From Roseibium album (GTDB lineage Bacteria > Pseudomonadota > Alphaproteobacteria > Rhizobiales > Stappiaceae): a DNA stretch of 64,000 nucleotides. The notes under the pieces are model-generated. The model saw nothing but the letters and a program-made list of their open reading frames with translations, made no database searches and was not told the DNA's origin. Location: the NCBI RefSeq assembly GCF_001404515.1, contig NZ_CXWE01000005.1:310001-374000 (forward strand), written 5' to 3'. The number at the start of each line of letters is the position of its first letter. Within the stretch, counting starts at the first letter, position 1. This document shows, one piece after another, positions 26,980 to 36,239 of this stretch. Made by a program: the position numbers and the translations under genes.

Positions 26980-28338
26980 TCATCTGTTCGGCAACAACAT
27001 CAACGCCAGCTCAGGGGTCAAAGACACGATTATCCAGACACTGATCAGCGCAACAAGGTATGGCACCGTATAGCGAAGTAGCCTGAAATAGGGAACTCCC
27101 GTCACCCCGGAAGCAACATATAGGTTGAGACCATAGGGCGGTGTGATGAATCCGATGGACGCGCCGACCAGGAAGATCACGGAGAAATGGATCGGATCGA
27201 CACCGACGGACGCGGCAATCGGGGCCAGGATGGGTGCCAGGATGATTGTGACCGGAAGGCTTTCCAGAACCATGCCTGAGACGAACACGATCACCATCGA
27301 CGTGAACAGGACAGCATGGTAGCCCCCCATGGAGGTCACGAAATCTCCGATCGTCTGTTGCGCACCCAGCAGCGACAGGATCTGCTGCATCACGACGGAT
27401 ATGGCGATAAGCGGTGCGAGGATGCCGGTAATCTGCGCTGAGCGGATCACGATGGAAGGAACTTCCGTAACCGTGAAACCTTGCACGACCAGCATTTCCG
27501 CATAGCTCTTTTCAGTCACCGGCCGTTCGCTTCGCTTACCCATGATCTTGTTGAGAGGATAGCTGACGAAACCTGCGATCATGCAGAACCCGACCGTTAC
27601 GCCTGCGGCTTCGGTCGGCGAGAATTTGCCGGTATAGATGCCCCACAAGACCAGCCCGATGGCAAAGAACCCAAGCCAGGCACCGAACGCGGTCTTCAGG
27701 ATACGATTGAATTGCAGCGGTATCAGGAATCCCCAGCCGTTCATCCGGCAGATTATCCAGCAGGCAACCTGCATGCCGATCACCATCAGTGACCCCGGAA
27801 TGATACCGGCGACGAACAGGTCGGAAATCGGCAGGTTCATCAGGAACCCGTAGACGATGAAGATAATCGATGGAGGGATGATGATGCCGACCGTGCCTCC
27901 GGCTGCTGCCGTGGCGGCCGAAAACCGTTCATCGTAGCCACCTTTCACCATTTCCGGGTGGAGCATGGAACCGATCGTTGCGGTCGTCGCGGAGTTCGAC
28001 CCGGAGATCGCCGCGAACAGGCCGCAGGCGCCGAGAGAGGCCATCGCCAGCCCGCCACGTAACCAGCCCAGCATTGCATAGGCAAAATCGGAAAGGCGCC
28101 GGGCGATTCCGGATCGGTTGATGAGATCCCCCGTCAGGATGAACAGTGGCATGGCCAGGAGGGCAAAGCCCTTGTTGAACACGTTCAGCAGCTCTGCGCC
28201 TAGATTGTCGAGTGTCAGGCCCAGCACGAAGGAACATCCGATCACCCAATAGGCGATCACCAGAAGGACGGGAACTCCGATCATGAACAGGACCGTGACG
28301 CTGATCGAGATCAGTGTTACCCAGGTTGCATCTGTCAT
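26980..28338 (-). CDS. TRAP transporter large permease, DctM family (second system)
   Basis: A 452-residue polytopic membrane protein beginning MTDATWVTLISISVTVLF. It has the family landmarks ALLAMPLFILTGDLINRSG, AISGSNSATTATIGSM, GIIIPPSIIFIVYG and FSPTEAAGVTVG. The ATG overlaps the small-permease stop by one base (TGATG), so translation is coupled. It belongs to the operon binding protein, small permease, large permease, IclR. The substrate is not determined; the neighbouring GMC oxidoreductase suggests an alcohol, perhaps isethionate. Confidence 0.9.
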   Translation of the reverse strand: MTDATWVTLISISVTVLFMIGVPVLLVIAYWVIGCSFVLGLTLDNLGAELLNVFNKGFALLAMPLFILTGDLINRSGIARRLSDFAYAMLGWLRGGLAMASLGACGLFAAISGSNSATTATIGSMLHPEMVKGGYDERFSAATAAAGGTVGIIIPPSIIFIVYGFLMNLPISDLFVAGIIPGSLMVIGMQVACWIICRMNGWGFLIPLQFNRILKTAFGAWLGFFAIGLVLWGIYTGKFSPTEAAGVTVGFCMIAGFVSYPLNKIMGKRSERPVTEKSYAEMLVVQGFTVTEVPSIVIRSAQITGILAPLIAISVVMQQILSLLGAQQTIGDFVTSMGGYHAVLFTSMVIVFVSGMVLESLPVTIILAPILAPIAASVGVDPIHFSVIFLVGASIGFITPPYGLNLYVASGVTGVPYFRLLRYTVPYLVALISVWIIVSLTPELALMLLPNR

Positions 28339-29006
28339 CAGGTGTCCTCCCCGATGACGGCCGGCTTGATCAGCGGCCGGTTGGAGCGCCAGTTGCTGAT
28401 ATCGTCGCCGAGATTCTCGAACACCCGGGCAGCGAGCGCCACGAAAGACAGGGGCGCGGTGATCAGGAACCACCACTGCATGACATTGTCAGTCCCCAGA
28501 ACGATCTGAAAGTTGGATGCCGACAGGGCCGTCAGCCTTGTTGTGGTCACCAGCACGATGACCGCGAAGGCGAACCACAGGACTGCGTCAAGGAACAGGC
28601 ACGCCATCTGGGCCCATCTCGGCATGATCATCCTGAATTCGGCGAAGCTCAGATGTGTCCGAAGACGCACGTTGAAGGCCGCTCCGAACCAGGTCATGAT
28701 CATGAAGAGAAGCGGAGGGATTGTAGTGGACCAGGGTTGCTGGTTGGCAAAGACGAACCGGTCGATCACGCCCCAGAATATGATGAAGGCAATCGCCAGA
28801 TAGCTCCATACCATGATGGTGCGCTCCAGATGCCGGTCGAGGAGCGGGACCAGGCGGTAAAGAAGCAGCACCAGAAGCCCGCCGGCAGCGGTTGCAAATG
28901 CGCCTATCACCCAGGCGGCCTCTGATTTCAGGGCATTGCGGATTTCCCAGCTGTCCTGCGATGCAAAAGCGCTCAGGATCGCACCCAGATCCGACCAGAT
29001 TGCCAT
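28338..29006 (-). CDS. TRAP transporter small permease, DctQ family (second system)
   Basis: A 222-residue membrane protein beginning MAIWSDLGAILSAFASQDS, longer than the usual 160-180 residues for this family. Several hydrophobic helices are visible (WVIGAFATAAGGLLVLLLY, IMVWSYLAIAFIIFWGVID). The segment FANQQPWSTTIPPLLFMIMTWFGAAFNVR is the DctQ core. The ATG at 29006 is set by GGAGG 6 bp upstream. It sits between the binding protein and large permease genes. Confidence 0.85.
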   Translation of the reverse strand: MAIWSDLGAILSAFASQDSWEIRNALKSEAAWVIGAFATAAGGLLVLLLYRLVPLLDRHLERTIMVWSYLAIAFIIFWGVIDRFVFANQQPWSTTIPPLLFMIMTWFGAAFNVRLRTHLSFAEFRMIMPRWAQMACLFLDAVLWFAFAVIVLVTTTRLTALSASNFQIVLGTDNVMQWWFLITAPLSFVALAARVFENLGDDISNWRSNRPLIKPAVIGEDT

Positions 29007-29098
29007 TTGGACCCTCCCATTGCGCCGGTTTTCCCGGTCTGAAAACAAGACAGGCCGGCACGGATACCGCGCGCCGGCCCACAGACTTTAAAGTGTAA

Positions 29099-30331
29099 TC
29101 AGCCTTTCCACCAACGGCGCGGCTCAACGTTTTCCGGTTTCATGTCTGCCGGAACCCTGCGCGCGATGTCGTAGATTTCCTGGTAGGTGTCGATGCCACC
29201 CGCCCAGCCATTGAGGCGATCACGCCATTCCTGCCACAGCTGCGGCTGGAACTCGGGCGAACACATTTCTTCCGCGAGCTTGATTTCGCTTGCCGGCAGG
29301 AATGCTGGACGCACATCATTTTCGACGAAGATCGTACCTGGCAGTTGTGGATCGGAGAAGCCGACTGTCTTGACCAGAGCAGCTTCGTTGGCGGCCTGCA
29401 CGTGGGCCTGAGCCCAATAGGCGGACTCCATCACCGCATCCTGCAGCGGACCTTCGAGGCTGTCGAACACGCTTGCAGACATGGAAGTGTGTTCCGTGCC
29501 GCAGAAGAATTTCAGGTCGACAGACTGACTGACGACCGGAGACATGTTCGCATAGGCAACCGCGCTCGCCCAGGTTTCCGCGCCATCGATCAGGCCCTGT
29601 TTCAGTCCGTCAAGGGTTTCTTCCCAGGCGACGGGCACCGGATTGAGGTTGAGCGCTTTCATTGCGATACGTCCCAGCTGAGTGCCGGTGACGCGGTTTT
29701 TGGTGCCGAACAGCTGTTCGAGTTTGGTCACTGTCGGGCGATCCGACCAGCCCAGTCCCAACTGTATTCCACGCAACTCGCAATGGCTGAAAAGGAACTT
29801 CAAGCCATGCCGCTTCTCCAGCGGATCACGCAGAATGCGCTGTGATTCCGGGCTGTAGAGGAAGTAGTATTGAGATGCCCTTCCCGGGAACATGAACGCA
29901 TAATCAAGCACGTTCAGATAGGGCGCGCCACCAGCGGAGTTCTGCGTGGAAGCGGCATAGATGTCGATAATGCCCTGTTGGGTTTTTTCGACACAGGAAA
30001 GCTGCCCGCATATCTGGTTGTCGCCAATGAACTCGATGCGGATTTCGCCGTCGGTCCGAGCCTCCAGATCCCGGGCAAACTCAAGAGCGCCGGCCCGCTC
30101 GATCAGCAGGTTGCGCGCATTGAAGCCGGCAGCACCGAACTTGAGTGTGTGCTTGGCCGGTTTGGAAAATCGCTTGTCGTATGTTGATTCCGCAGCCGAA
30201 GCCAGGTTGGCAAGGCTCATCGCACCGCCGAATGTACCGGCCGCCAGCAATGTCGAACTCATTCCGTAAGTGCCTGCAACACGGAACAAATCGCGCCGAG
30301 AAATCCTGCCTAGTTTGCTTCCTACACTCAT
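29099..30331 (-). CDS. TRAP transporter substrate-binding protein, DctP family (second system)
   Basis: A 410-residue exported binding protein. The leader carries a twin-arginine-like motif (ISRRDLFRVAGTYG) and cleavage is likely after ANLASAAES. The mature region has GEIRIEFIGDNQICGQLSCVEK, VTGTQLGRIAMKALNLNPVPV (substrate-pocket region) and GLIDGAETWASAV, typical of DctP. GGAGG precedes the ATG at 30331. It is the first gene of the second TRAP operon and divergent from the GMC oxidoreductase. Two cysteines (CGQLSC) in the mature protein are unusual for the family. Confidence 0.88.
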   Translation of the reverse strand: MSVGSKLGRISRRDLFRVAGTYGMSSTLLAAGTFGGAMSLANLASAAESTYDKRFSKPAKHTLKFGAAGFNARNLLIERAGALEFARDLEARTDGEIRIEFIGDNQICGQLSCVEKTQQGIIDIYAASTQNSAGGAPYLNVLDYAFMFPGRASQYYFLYSPESQRILRDPLEKRHGLKFLFSHCELRGIQLGLGWSDRPTVTKLEQLFGTKNRVTGTQLGRIAMKALNLNPVPVAWEETLDGLKQGLIDGAETWASAVAYANMSPVVSQSVDLKFFCGTEHTSMSASVFDSLEGPLQDAVMESAYWAQAHVQAANEAALVKTVGFSDPQLPGTIFVENDVRPAFLPASEIKLAEEMCSPEFQPQLWQEWRDRLNGWAGGIDTYQEIYDIARRVPADMKPENVEPRRWWKG

Positions 30332-30351
30332 TGCTTCCTCCCTTTTCGCAA

Positions 30352-30376
30352 TTTTTGAGACGTTTTGTTTCAAAAA
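30352..30376. promoter_or_regulatory. IclR/KdgR-like operator between TRAP operon and GMC gene
   Basis: TGAGAC-GTTTT-GTTTCA at 30356-30372, extended by T/A runs on each side, is an inverted repeat with one mismatch. TGAAAC-N5-GTTTCA is the form bound by IclR-family regulators such as KdgR. It lies midway between two divergent starts (30331 and 30440), in an A+T-rich promoter region. The IclR gene of the adjacent operon is the expected binder. Confidence 0.6.
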
Positions 30377-30439
30377 ATGCTAGTTTATTTTGTTCTTTTT
30401 GCATAGGCTTTTTTCAAAGAAATAAAGCGGAGAACAAAA

Positions 30440-32041
30440 ATGGAGGCTGATTTCGTCGTGATCGGGGCCGGTTCGGCTGGCTGCGTCATCGCCAATCGTC
30501 TGAGCGAAAATCCCTCCAACAAGGTCGTTCTTCTTGAAGCCGGCGGCCCCGACAGGAACCCGTGGATCCACATCCCGGTTGGCTACTTCAAGACGATGCA
30601 CAACCCTTCAGTTGACTGGTGTTACCGAACCGAGCCGGATCCCGGCCTGAGCGGACGATCGATCGACTGGCCGCGGGGCAAGGTCCTGGGAGGTTCCTCA
30701 TCGCTGAACGGTCTTCTTTATGTGCGTGGACAGAAGGAGGACTATGAGCGTTGGCGGCAGATGGGCAACGAGGGCTGGGGTTGGGAAGACGTTCTTCCAC
30801 TCTTCAAACGGTCCGAGGACCAGGAACGCGGCGCCGATGACTATCACGGTGAAGGTGGACCGCTATCGGTCTCCAACATGCGCATTCAGCGACCAATTTG
30901 CGACGCCTGGGTCGCCGCCGCACAAACCGCAGGCTATCCGTTCAACCCGGACTATAACGGTGCCAAGCAGGAAGGTGTTGGTTATTTCCAGCTGACAACC
31001 AAGAATGGACGGCGGTGCAGTTCAGCCGTCGCGTTCCTGAAACCGGCAAGAAGCCGCGAAAACCTCACGATCATTACCCACGCGCTTGTGAGCAGGATCA
31101 ACCTCGATGGCAAGAAGGTTACCGGTGTCACTTACCGGGACAGATCCGGGACCGAGAGGGTTTTGACCGTGAACCGCGAAGTGATCCTGTCGGGAGGCGC
31201 CATCAATTCTCCGCAGGTCCTGATGCTATCGGGTATTGGTGATCCGGGTGAATTGCGCGACAACGGCATCGAGCCGGTGCATGCGCTTTCCGGAGTGGGG
31301 CGGGGCCTGCAGGATCATCTGCAGGCCAGGCTTGTCTACAAGTGCAACGAACCGACACTGAACGACGAGGTGCGCAGCCTCTTCAACCAGGCCCGGATCG
31401 CACTGAAATATGCCCTCTTCAGAGCCGGTCCGATGACCATGGCGGCAAGCCTTGCAACAGGCTTTCTGAAAACCCGACCGGAACTCGAGACGCCCGACAT
31501 TCAATTTCACGTTCAACCCTGGTCCGCAGATTCTCCGGGCGAAGGTGTCCATCCGTTTTCAGCATTCACGATGTCGGTCTGTCAGCTTCGGCCGGAAAGC
31601 CGTGGCGAAATTCGCCTCGCCGGACCGGATCCGCGCCAGTATCCGAAGATCATTCCGCGTTACCTGTCTACGGAAACCGATTGCCGGACCATTGTCGAAG
31701 CAGTCAAGATTGCCAGGAAGATTGCCAGGCACGCGCCGCTGACATCCAAGATCTCCGAAGAATTCCGGCCGGCTGCCAGCCTTGACATGGAAGACGACGA
31801 TGGAACGCTGGACTGGGCGCGTCAGAACAGCGTCTCGATTTATCACCCGACCGGAACCTGCAAGATGGGTACGGGAGACACCGCGGTAGTCGATCCGAAA
31901 CTGAAGGTCCACGGCATCGAGGGCCTGCGTGTTGCGGACTGCTCGATCATGCCCGAGATTGTGTCGGGCAATACCAACGCTCCTGCCATCATGATCGGTG
32001 AGAAAGCATCGGACCTGATCCGCGCAAGCCTCGCCGGCTAG
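30440..32041 (+). CDS. GMC-family FAD-dependent oxidoreductase (choline-dehydrogenase-like), possible isethionate dehydrogenase
   Basis: A 533-residue flavoprotein. The FAD-binding motif GAGSAGCVIANRL is at about 8-20, GGSSSLNGLLYVRGQ matches GMC signature 1, and GAINSPQVLMLSGIG is signature 2. The catalytic His lies in YHPTGTCKMG and the second active-site residue in NTNAPAIMIGEKA. It should oxidise a primary alcohol to an aldehyde. Divergent pairing with a TRAP/IclR operon resembles reported isethionate loci, where a GMC-type dehydrogenase makes sulfoacetaldehyde; that is a hypothesis, since no sulfoacetaldehyde acetyltransferase gene is nearby. CGGAG precedes the ATG. Confidence 0.85.
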   Translation: MEADFVVIGAGSAGCVIANRLSENPSNKVVLLEAGGPDRNPWIHIPVGYFKTMHNPSVDWCYRTEPDPGLSGRSIDWPRGKVLGGSSSLNGLLYVRGQKEDYERWRQMGNEGWGWEDVLPLFKRSEDQERGADDYHGEGGPLSVSNMRIQRPICDAWVAAAQTAGYPFNPDYNGAKQEGVGYFQLTTKNGRRCSSAVAFLKPARSRENLTIITHALVSRINLDGKKVTGVTYRDRSGTERVLTVNREVILSGGAINSPQVLMLSGIGDPGELRDNGIEPVHALSGVGRGLQDHLQARLVYKCNEPTLNDEVRSLFNQARIALKYALFRAGPMTMAASLATGFLKTRPELETPDIQFHVQPWSADSPGEGVHPFSAFTMSVCQLRPESRGEIRLAGPDPRQYPKIIPRYLSTETDCRTIVEAVKIARKIARHAPLTSKISEEFRPAASLDMEDDDGTLDWARQNSVSIYHPTGTCKMGTGDTAVVDPKLKVHGIEGLRVADCSIMPEIVSGNTNAPAIMIGEKASDLIRASLAG

Positions 32042-32134
32042 GACACACACTCACAAATGAGCTTTTAATTCCGGAGCCTGCCTGATCACCATCGGCGGAC
32101 AACCAATCGGCCGGAGCAAGGCAAGTTGTCTGCG

Positions 32135-33334
32135 TCACGTGGACAATGTCTGCTTTCCCTCGCCCTTTCGCAGCCGGTCTGAAAACGCCGCGATCCGGGT
32201 GACTGCGTTGTCAAGCATCTCTTCGGAAACCGTAAGAGACAGCCGGATCAGACCGGAAGCCTGATGCCCGAATGACGCGCCGGGCATCACGGCAACACGC
32301 TCTTCCGTCAGCAGTCGCTCTGCAAATTCCAACCCGTCGAGACCTGTCGCACTGACATCGATGAGCAGAAACATCCCCGCTTCCGGCATCATCGGATGGA
32401 GGACCTCGTTGCCTGCCAGGCGATTGAAGATGCGTTTCGCCCGCTGTCCGTAACGTTCACGCATGCGATCTGCCGTATCGAATTCTTCGTTTAGCGCTTT
32501 TGCAGTCATGTCGGCAATGAATGGCTGTCCGCCAAACAACATCGTTTCGGATATCGGCAGGAGCCGATCACAGAACTCCTCCGGTCCGACAGCCCATCCG
32601 GAACGGAACCCGGGCGCGGCGTGCGATTTGGAAATGGACGAAACGACAATCGTCCGGTCTGCCAGGTCGGGAAGATCAAAGGGAGAGGCGAACTCGCCGG
32701 CGAATATCAGTTGTTCGTAGACCTCGTCACAGACGATCCACAAGTCATGGCGCACACATACCTCACCGATTGCGGCAATTTCCTCACGTGTCAGCGTAGC
32801 ACCTGTAGGGTTGTGAGGCGTGTTCAGAAGAAGAACCCTGCACCCGGGCGCAACAGCCTTTTCAAGGTCTCCGGACTGAAGATGAAACTTCTTTTCCGGT
32901 CGGAGCGGCATCGGCACCATCGAGGCCCCCGTCGCTGCAACGACACCTTCATATGTTGCATAATAAGGATCGCAGACAAGAACGGCGTCACCGGCCTCCA
33001 CCAATGCAAGCATGACTGCAAACAGCGCCGTCTGGGTTCCAGGGAAACACAGGATGTTGCGCCTGGAAATGCCCGACCGCCGCTTGCTGTATTTCTTGAC
33101 GAGCGCGTCGATGACAACTGGTTCTCCACGCCCGTTGGAATACCGGGTGCGCCCGCCGCGCATGGAGCGATTTGCTTCGTCCAGCAAGACCGTATCAGGT
33201 CCGATGTCCGGTTCGCCAATGGTCAGCTCTATGACTGCGTGTCCGCTTGCTGCCATCTCGCGCGCCTTCAGGTGAATGGCCCATTTGCCCGAGCCCAGAT
33301 GGGCAAGCCGGTCGGTGATAGAGGCGTAATGCAT
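32135..33334 (-). CDS. PLP-dependent class I/II aminotransferase
   Basis: A 399-residue fold-type I aminotransferase. Landmarks are YSNGRGEPVVIDALVKKY near the N-terminus, LLNTPHNPTGATL, IVCDEVYEQL and the PLP-lysine motif SSISKSHAAPGFRSGW. The C-terminal Arg needed for carboxylate binding is in GLIRLSLTVS. The donor and acceptor cannot be told from sequence. It is convergent with the GMC gene and may serve the same catabolic region or be independent. The ribosome binding site is weak. Confidence 0.85.
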   Translation of the reverse strand: MHYASITDRLAHLGSGKWAIHLKAREMAASGHAVIELTIGEPDIGPDTVLLDEANRSMRGGRTRYSNGRGEPVVIDALVKKYSKRRSGISRRNILCFPGTQTALFAVMLALVEAGDAVLVCDPYYATYEGVVAATGASMVPMPLRPEKKFHLQSGDLEKAVAPGCRVLLLNTPHNPTGATLTREEIAAIGEVCVRHDLWIVCDEVYEQLIFAGEFASPFDLPDLADRTIVVSSISKSHAAPGFRSGWAVGPEEFCDRLLPISETMLFGGQPFIADMTAKALNEEFDTADRMRERYGQRAKRIFNRLAGNEVLHPMMPEAGMFLLIDVSATGLDGLEFAERLLTEERVAVMPGASFGHQASGLIRLSLTVSEEMLDNAVTRIAAFSDRLRKGEGKQTLST

Positions 33335-33688
33335 TTTCGGAACCTTTGTTCAGCTGGCTCTCGATATTTGAGTGGGTGCCGCCTGGGTGATTTTGGAGAG
33401 ATCGGACCGCGAGGCTGACAAGACCAGTGCCGGAAATCCGATCGTCCATCAGTTTGCTGCCAAGCCGGTGACCATTGATGACACACCGGTCGTTGTGGCG
33501 AGCTCATGGCAGCCAACAGGATCGTGCGCCTGCCGACTTGCGATACCACACCGGCGGCAGGTTTTTCCAGCGCCGGATTGGGCAGCATTCGTTGCACAGT
33601 GTTTCAGATCCGCAGAAACCAGCCGTGAAGCGATCACAAACCCTGTGCTTCACTTTCAGATATCAGGTCGAAATGGCACTTGAACGGT
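33335..33688. other. Intergenic region without recognised gene
   Basis: About 350 bp between the aminotransferase start and the LysR stop. Open frames here have no ribosome binding site and no recognisable product. It presumably carries the aminotransferase promoter; I see no clear hairpin or repeat. Confidence 0.4.
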
Positions 33689-34582
33689 TCAGATACTCTC
33701 AGCAAGGGTCTGGCGAACCCAGTTGTGCAGTTTGGAATGGTGCGTGCGTGTGGTCCAGAAGAGATCGATTTCAAGCGGAACCGGAATTGGAACCTCAACG
33801 CAGAGCAATGCCGGTTCCAGTGTGCTCGCCAACCGCCTGGGCATGCAGGCGATCAAATCGGATCCCTTGAGATAGGCCGCAATGTCTCCATAGTCAGACA
33901 ATTCAACCATCGGGCTCAAACTCAGGCCATGGGACTTCAGAGCGTCGATATACAAAGGTTGCCAGCCCCCTGAAAACTGCACGACAAGATGATGTGCACT
34001 TCTGATTTCGTCCAGATCCAGGGGACGGCTGGCCAGGGGGTTGTCCGCATCCATGACATAGACATAGGCATCGGACAGGAGGTGCCGCTTGAAGATGTGA
34101 TCGCCGGTCAGTTGAACAGGCCCGATCAGGAGATCACATTCACCGCGTTTCAACTGGTCTTCACCCAACGCGCTGGATGTCATGAACCTGAGTCTGAGGT
34201 TCGGCGCCTGCTTGCGGATTTTCGGTATGAATTCCGGCAGGATCGTCATGCGCTCATAGTGATTGCATGAGATCGTGATTGCCCCCTCCGCTGCGGCAGG
34301 ATTGAAATCCGGTTCGCTCGTCAGGCCTTCGAATTCGGCCAGCAAACCGGAGATGTGTCCGACGATCACCCTGCATCTCTGCGTCGGAACAACCCTGTTG
34401 CCTTCCCTTGCGAACAGCGGATCTTTGAAAATGGAGCGAAGACGCGCGATCGTGTAACTGACGGTCGATTGCGTCAAACCCAGCCTCTCCGCAGCCACGG
34501 AAAACGAACCGAAATCGTGCACATACTGGAGCACTTGCAGCGACGCAAAATTCGTCTTCAGAATTTTCTTGGCCAAGTCCAT
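33689..34582 (-). CDS. LysR-family transcriptional regulator
   Basis: A 297-residue LysR-type regulator beginning MDLAKKILKTNFASLQVLQ. The helix-turn-helix is FGSFSVAAERLGLTQSTVSYTI (about 22-43). The effector domain follows (AITISCNHYERMTILPEFIPKI onwards). It is divergent from the P450 gene across a 115-bp gap, the standard arrangement for control of a neighbouring operon. The ATG at 34582 gives the usual family length; the open frame upstream of it runs into the promoter region and the P450 leader. Confidence 0.87.
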   Translation of the reverse strand: MDLAKKILKTNFASLQVLQYVHDFGSFSVAAERLGLTQSTVSYTIARLRSIFKDPLFAREGNRVVPTQRCRVIVGHISGLLAEFEGLTSEPDFNPAAAEGAITISCNHYERMTILPEFIPKIRKQAPNLRLRFMTSSALGEDQLKRGECDLLIGPVQLTGDHIFKRHLLSDAYVYVMDADNPLASRPLDLDEIRSAHHLVVQFSGGWQPLYIDALKSHGLSLSPMVELSDYGDIAAYLKGSDLIACMPRRLASTLEPALLCVEVPIPVPLEIDLFWTTRTHHSKLHNWVRQTLAESI

Positions 34583-34697
34583 GAAATGTCTTTCCAATCG
34601 AATTTTTCGATAACTTATATTCAGCCCATTGGATTGCCAATATGCGCAATTCGGCCTCACCCTTGATGTTGCCGCCAAATCAGAAGGGAAGGCACAG

Positions 34698-35876
34698 ATG
34701 AAACCGCCCCCGGTCCTGTCAGACGTAACCATCGAGGAGTTGGCGAAAAACCCCTACCCGACCTTCGACAGAATTCGTTCGATGGCCTCGGCGGTATGGG
34801 TCGACAGTGCGCGAATTCACCTGGTGACACGGTTCGATGACATCATGACTGTAGAGCGCAACCATCACCTGTTTGCGTCGACTAATCCAGGTTCACTCAT
34901 GAACAAGGTCATGGGGCATTCTCTCATGCGCAAGGATGACGAACCGCACAAGCTGGAACGCGCCGCTGTTGAACCGTCATTTCGTCCCGGTGTTGTGAAA
35001 CAGCATTGGGCTCCCCGTTTCCGGTCGATCGCAAATGACCTGATCAATCAGTTTGAGGCCGATGGCGAAACGGATCTCTTCAGCAGTTTTGCAGCTCCCA
35101 TGGCGTCGCTGTCCCTGATCGATTTGCTAGGCTTCGAGGACGTCGCCTGGGAAGACATCGCCTGGTGGTCGCAGGCACTGATGGATGGTGTGGGGAATTA
35201 CCAAGCCGATCCGGAAATTTCGAACCGCGCCAGGCGCGCCTCTGCGGCCATAGATCAGGCAATCGACCACGTCCTCGCACGGCATGTGGAAACGGAAAAT
35301 CCCTCTATCTTGTCGTCGATGGCCCATGCCGGACACAAACATTCACGCGAGCAAATTCGTGCCAATATCAAGGTGATCGTTGGCGGCGGGCTGAACGAGC
35401 CGAGAGACGCCATTTTGACCACCGTTTTGGGATTGCTGCAAAACCCGGAACAGCTGGCTCAGGCGCAAGCAAACGAAAAACTCTTTGCCAGGGCCTTCGA
35501 GGAGTCGGTTCGCTGGATTTCGCCCATCGGCATGTATCCTCGCCGGGTCACACAAGACACCGTTCTGGGTGACACCCGTCTCAAGGCGGAAGACCAGCTC
35601 GGCATATGTGTGGGGGCAGCCAACAGGGACACCGGCCACTTCGAGCAGCCTGACAGTTTCGATCTCAACAGGACAGCTTCACGGCACCTTGGGTTCGGTG
35701 CGGGGCCGCATTTTTGTGCAGGAACCTGGGTCGCGCGGCAAATGGTTGGCGAAATTGCCGTACCGATTCTCTTCAACCGTCTGACCAACCTGAGGCTTCA
35801 AGCCGGAAATTCGCCAATCCTGCGAGGTTGGGTCTTCCGCGGACCGATAGCCCTGCCGGTTCGCTGGGACCGTTGA
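34698..35876 (+). CDS. Cytochrome P450
   Basis: A 392-residue soluble bacterial P450. The heme-binding motif is FGAGPHFCAGTWVAR (Cys340), the ExxR pair is E269/R272 in EESVRW, and RDTGHFEQPDSFDLNR is the usual meander region. The I-helix reads GGGLNEPRDA at 229-238, so the common acid-Thr pair (AGxE/DT) is replaced; oxygen activation may differ. It needs electrons, probably through the ferredoxin encoded 4 bp downstream. AAGG stands before the ATG at 34698; an earlier ATG at 34629 would overlap the promoter. The substrate is unknown. Confidence 0.88.
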   Translation: MKPPPVLSDVTIEELAKNPYPTFDRIRSMASAVWVDSARIHLVTRFDDIMTVERNHHLFASTNPGSLMNKVMGHSLMRKDDEPHKLERAAVEPSFRPGVVKQHWAPRFRSIANDLINQFEADGETDLFSSFAAPMASLSLIDLLGFEDVAWEDIAWWSQALMDGVGNYQADPEISNRARRASAAIDQAIDHVLARHVETENPSILSSMAHAGHKHSREQIRANIKVIVGGGLNEPRDAILTTVLGLLQNPEQLAQAQANEKLFARAFEESVRWISPIGMYPRRVTQDTVLGDTRLKAEDQLGICVGAANRDTGHFEQPDSFDLNRTASRHLGFGAGPHFCAGTWVARQMVGEIAVPILFNRLTNLRLQAGNSPILRGWVFRGPIALPVRWDR

Positions 35877-35880
35877 GGAC

Positions 35881-36207
35881 ATGACCATGATCAGATTTGT
35901 CTTTGTCCAACCCGATGGAAGCGAAGTGCCTGTCTCTGCAACGGAAGGTGACAGCATCATGAAAGTTGCGGTCGACAATGGTGTCGACGGGATCCGTGCC
36001 GACTGTAACGGCTCAGCTGCCTGTGCGACCTGTCATGCCTTTTTCGCACAGGAACTGCTTTGCGAACTGACGCCAATGCACGAACACGAAAACGATCTCC
36101 TGGATTTTGCGGCAACAGACCGGCAACCCGGAAGCAGGCTAAGCTGTCAGGTCATCGTGTCCCGATGCCTTGAAGGCCAAAAGGTGAAGCTGCCCGACAC
36201 ACAGTAG
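35881..36207 (+). CDS. [2Fe-2S] ferredoxin, adrenodoxin type
   Basis: A 108-residue ferredoxin with the cluster ligands Cys42-x5-Cys48-x2-Cys51 and Cys89 (CNGSAACATC and LSCQVIV). It begins MIRFVFVQPDGSEVPV after MT; an ATG at 35887 has better spacing to GAGG than the ATG at 35881. It almost certainly carries electrons to the P450 encoded directly upstream. No ferredoxin reductase gene is in the window, so a reductase elsewhere must serve it. Confidence 0.9.
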   Translation: MTMIRFVFVQPDGSEVPVSATEGDSIMKVAVDNGVDGIRADCNGSAACATCHAFFAQELLCELTPMHEHENDLLDFAATDRQPGSRLSCQVIVSRCLEGQKVKLPDTQ

Positions 36208-36239
36208 AACCAATACAAAAACGACCGAGGGAGGAAAAT

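Noticed and set aside
32135-33334. Aminotransferase as taurine-pyruvate aminotransferase of a sulfonate pathway
   Set aside because: That enzyme is a class III aminotransferase; this protein has class I/II motifs, so only a generic call is made.
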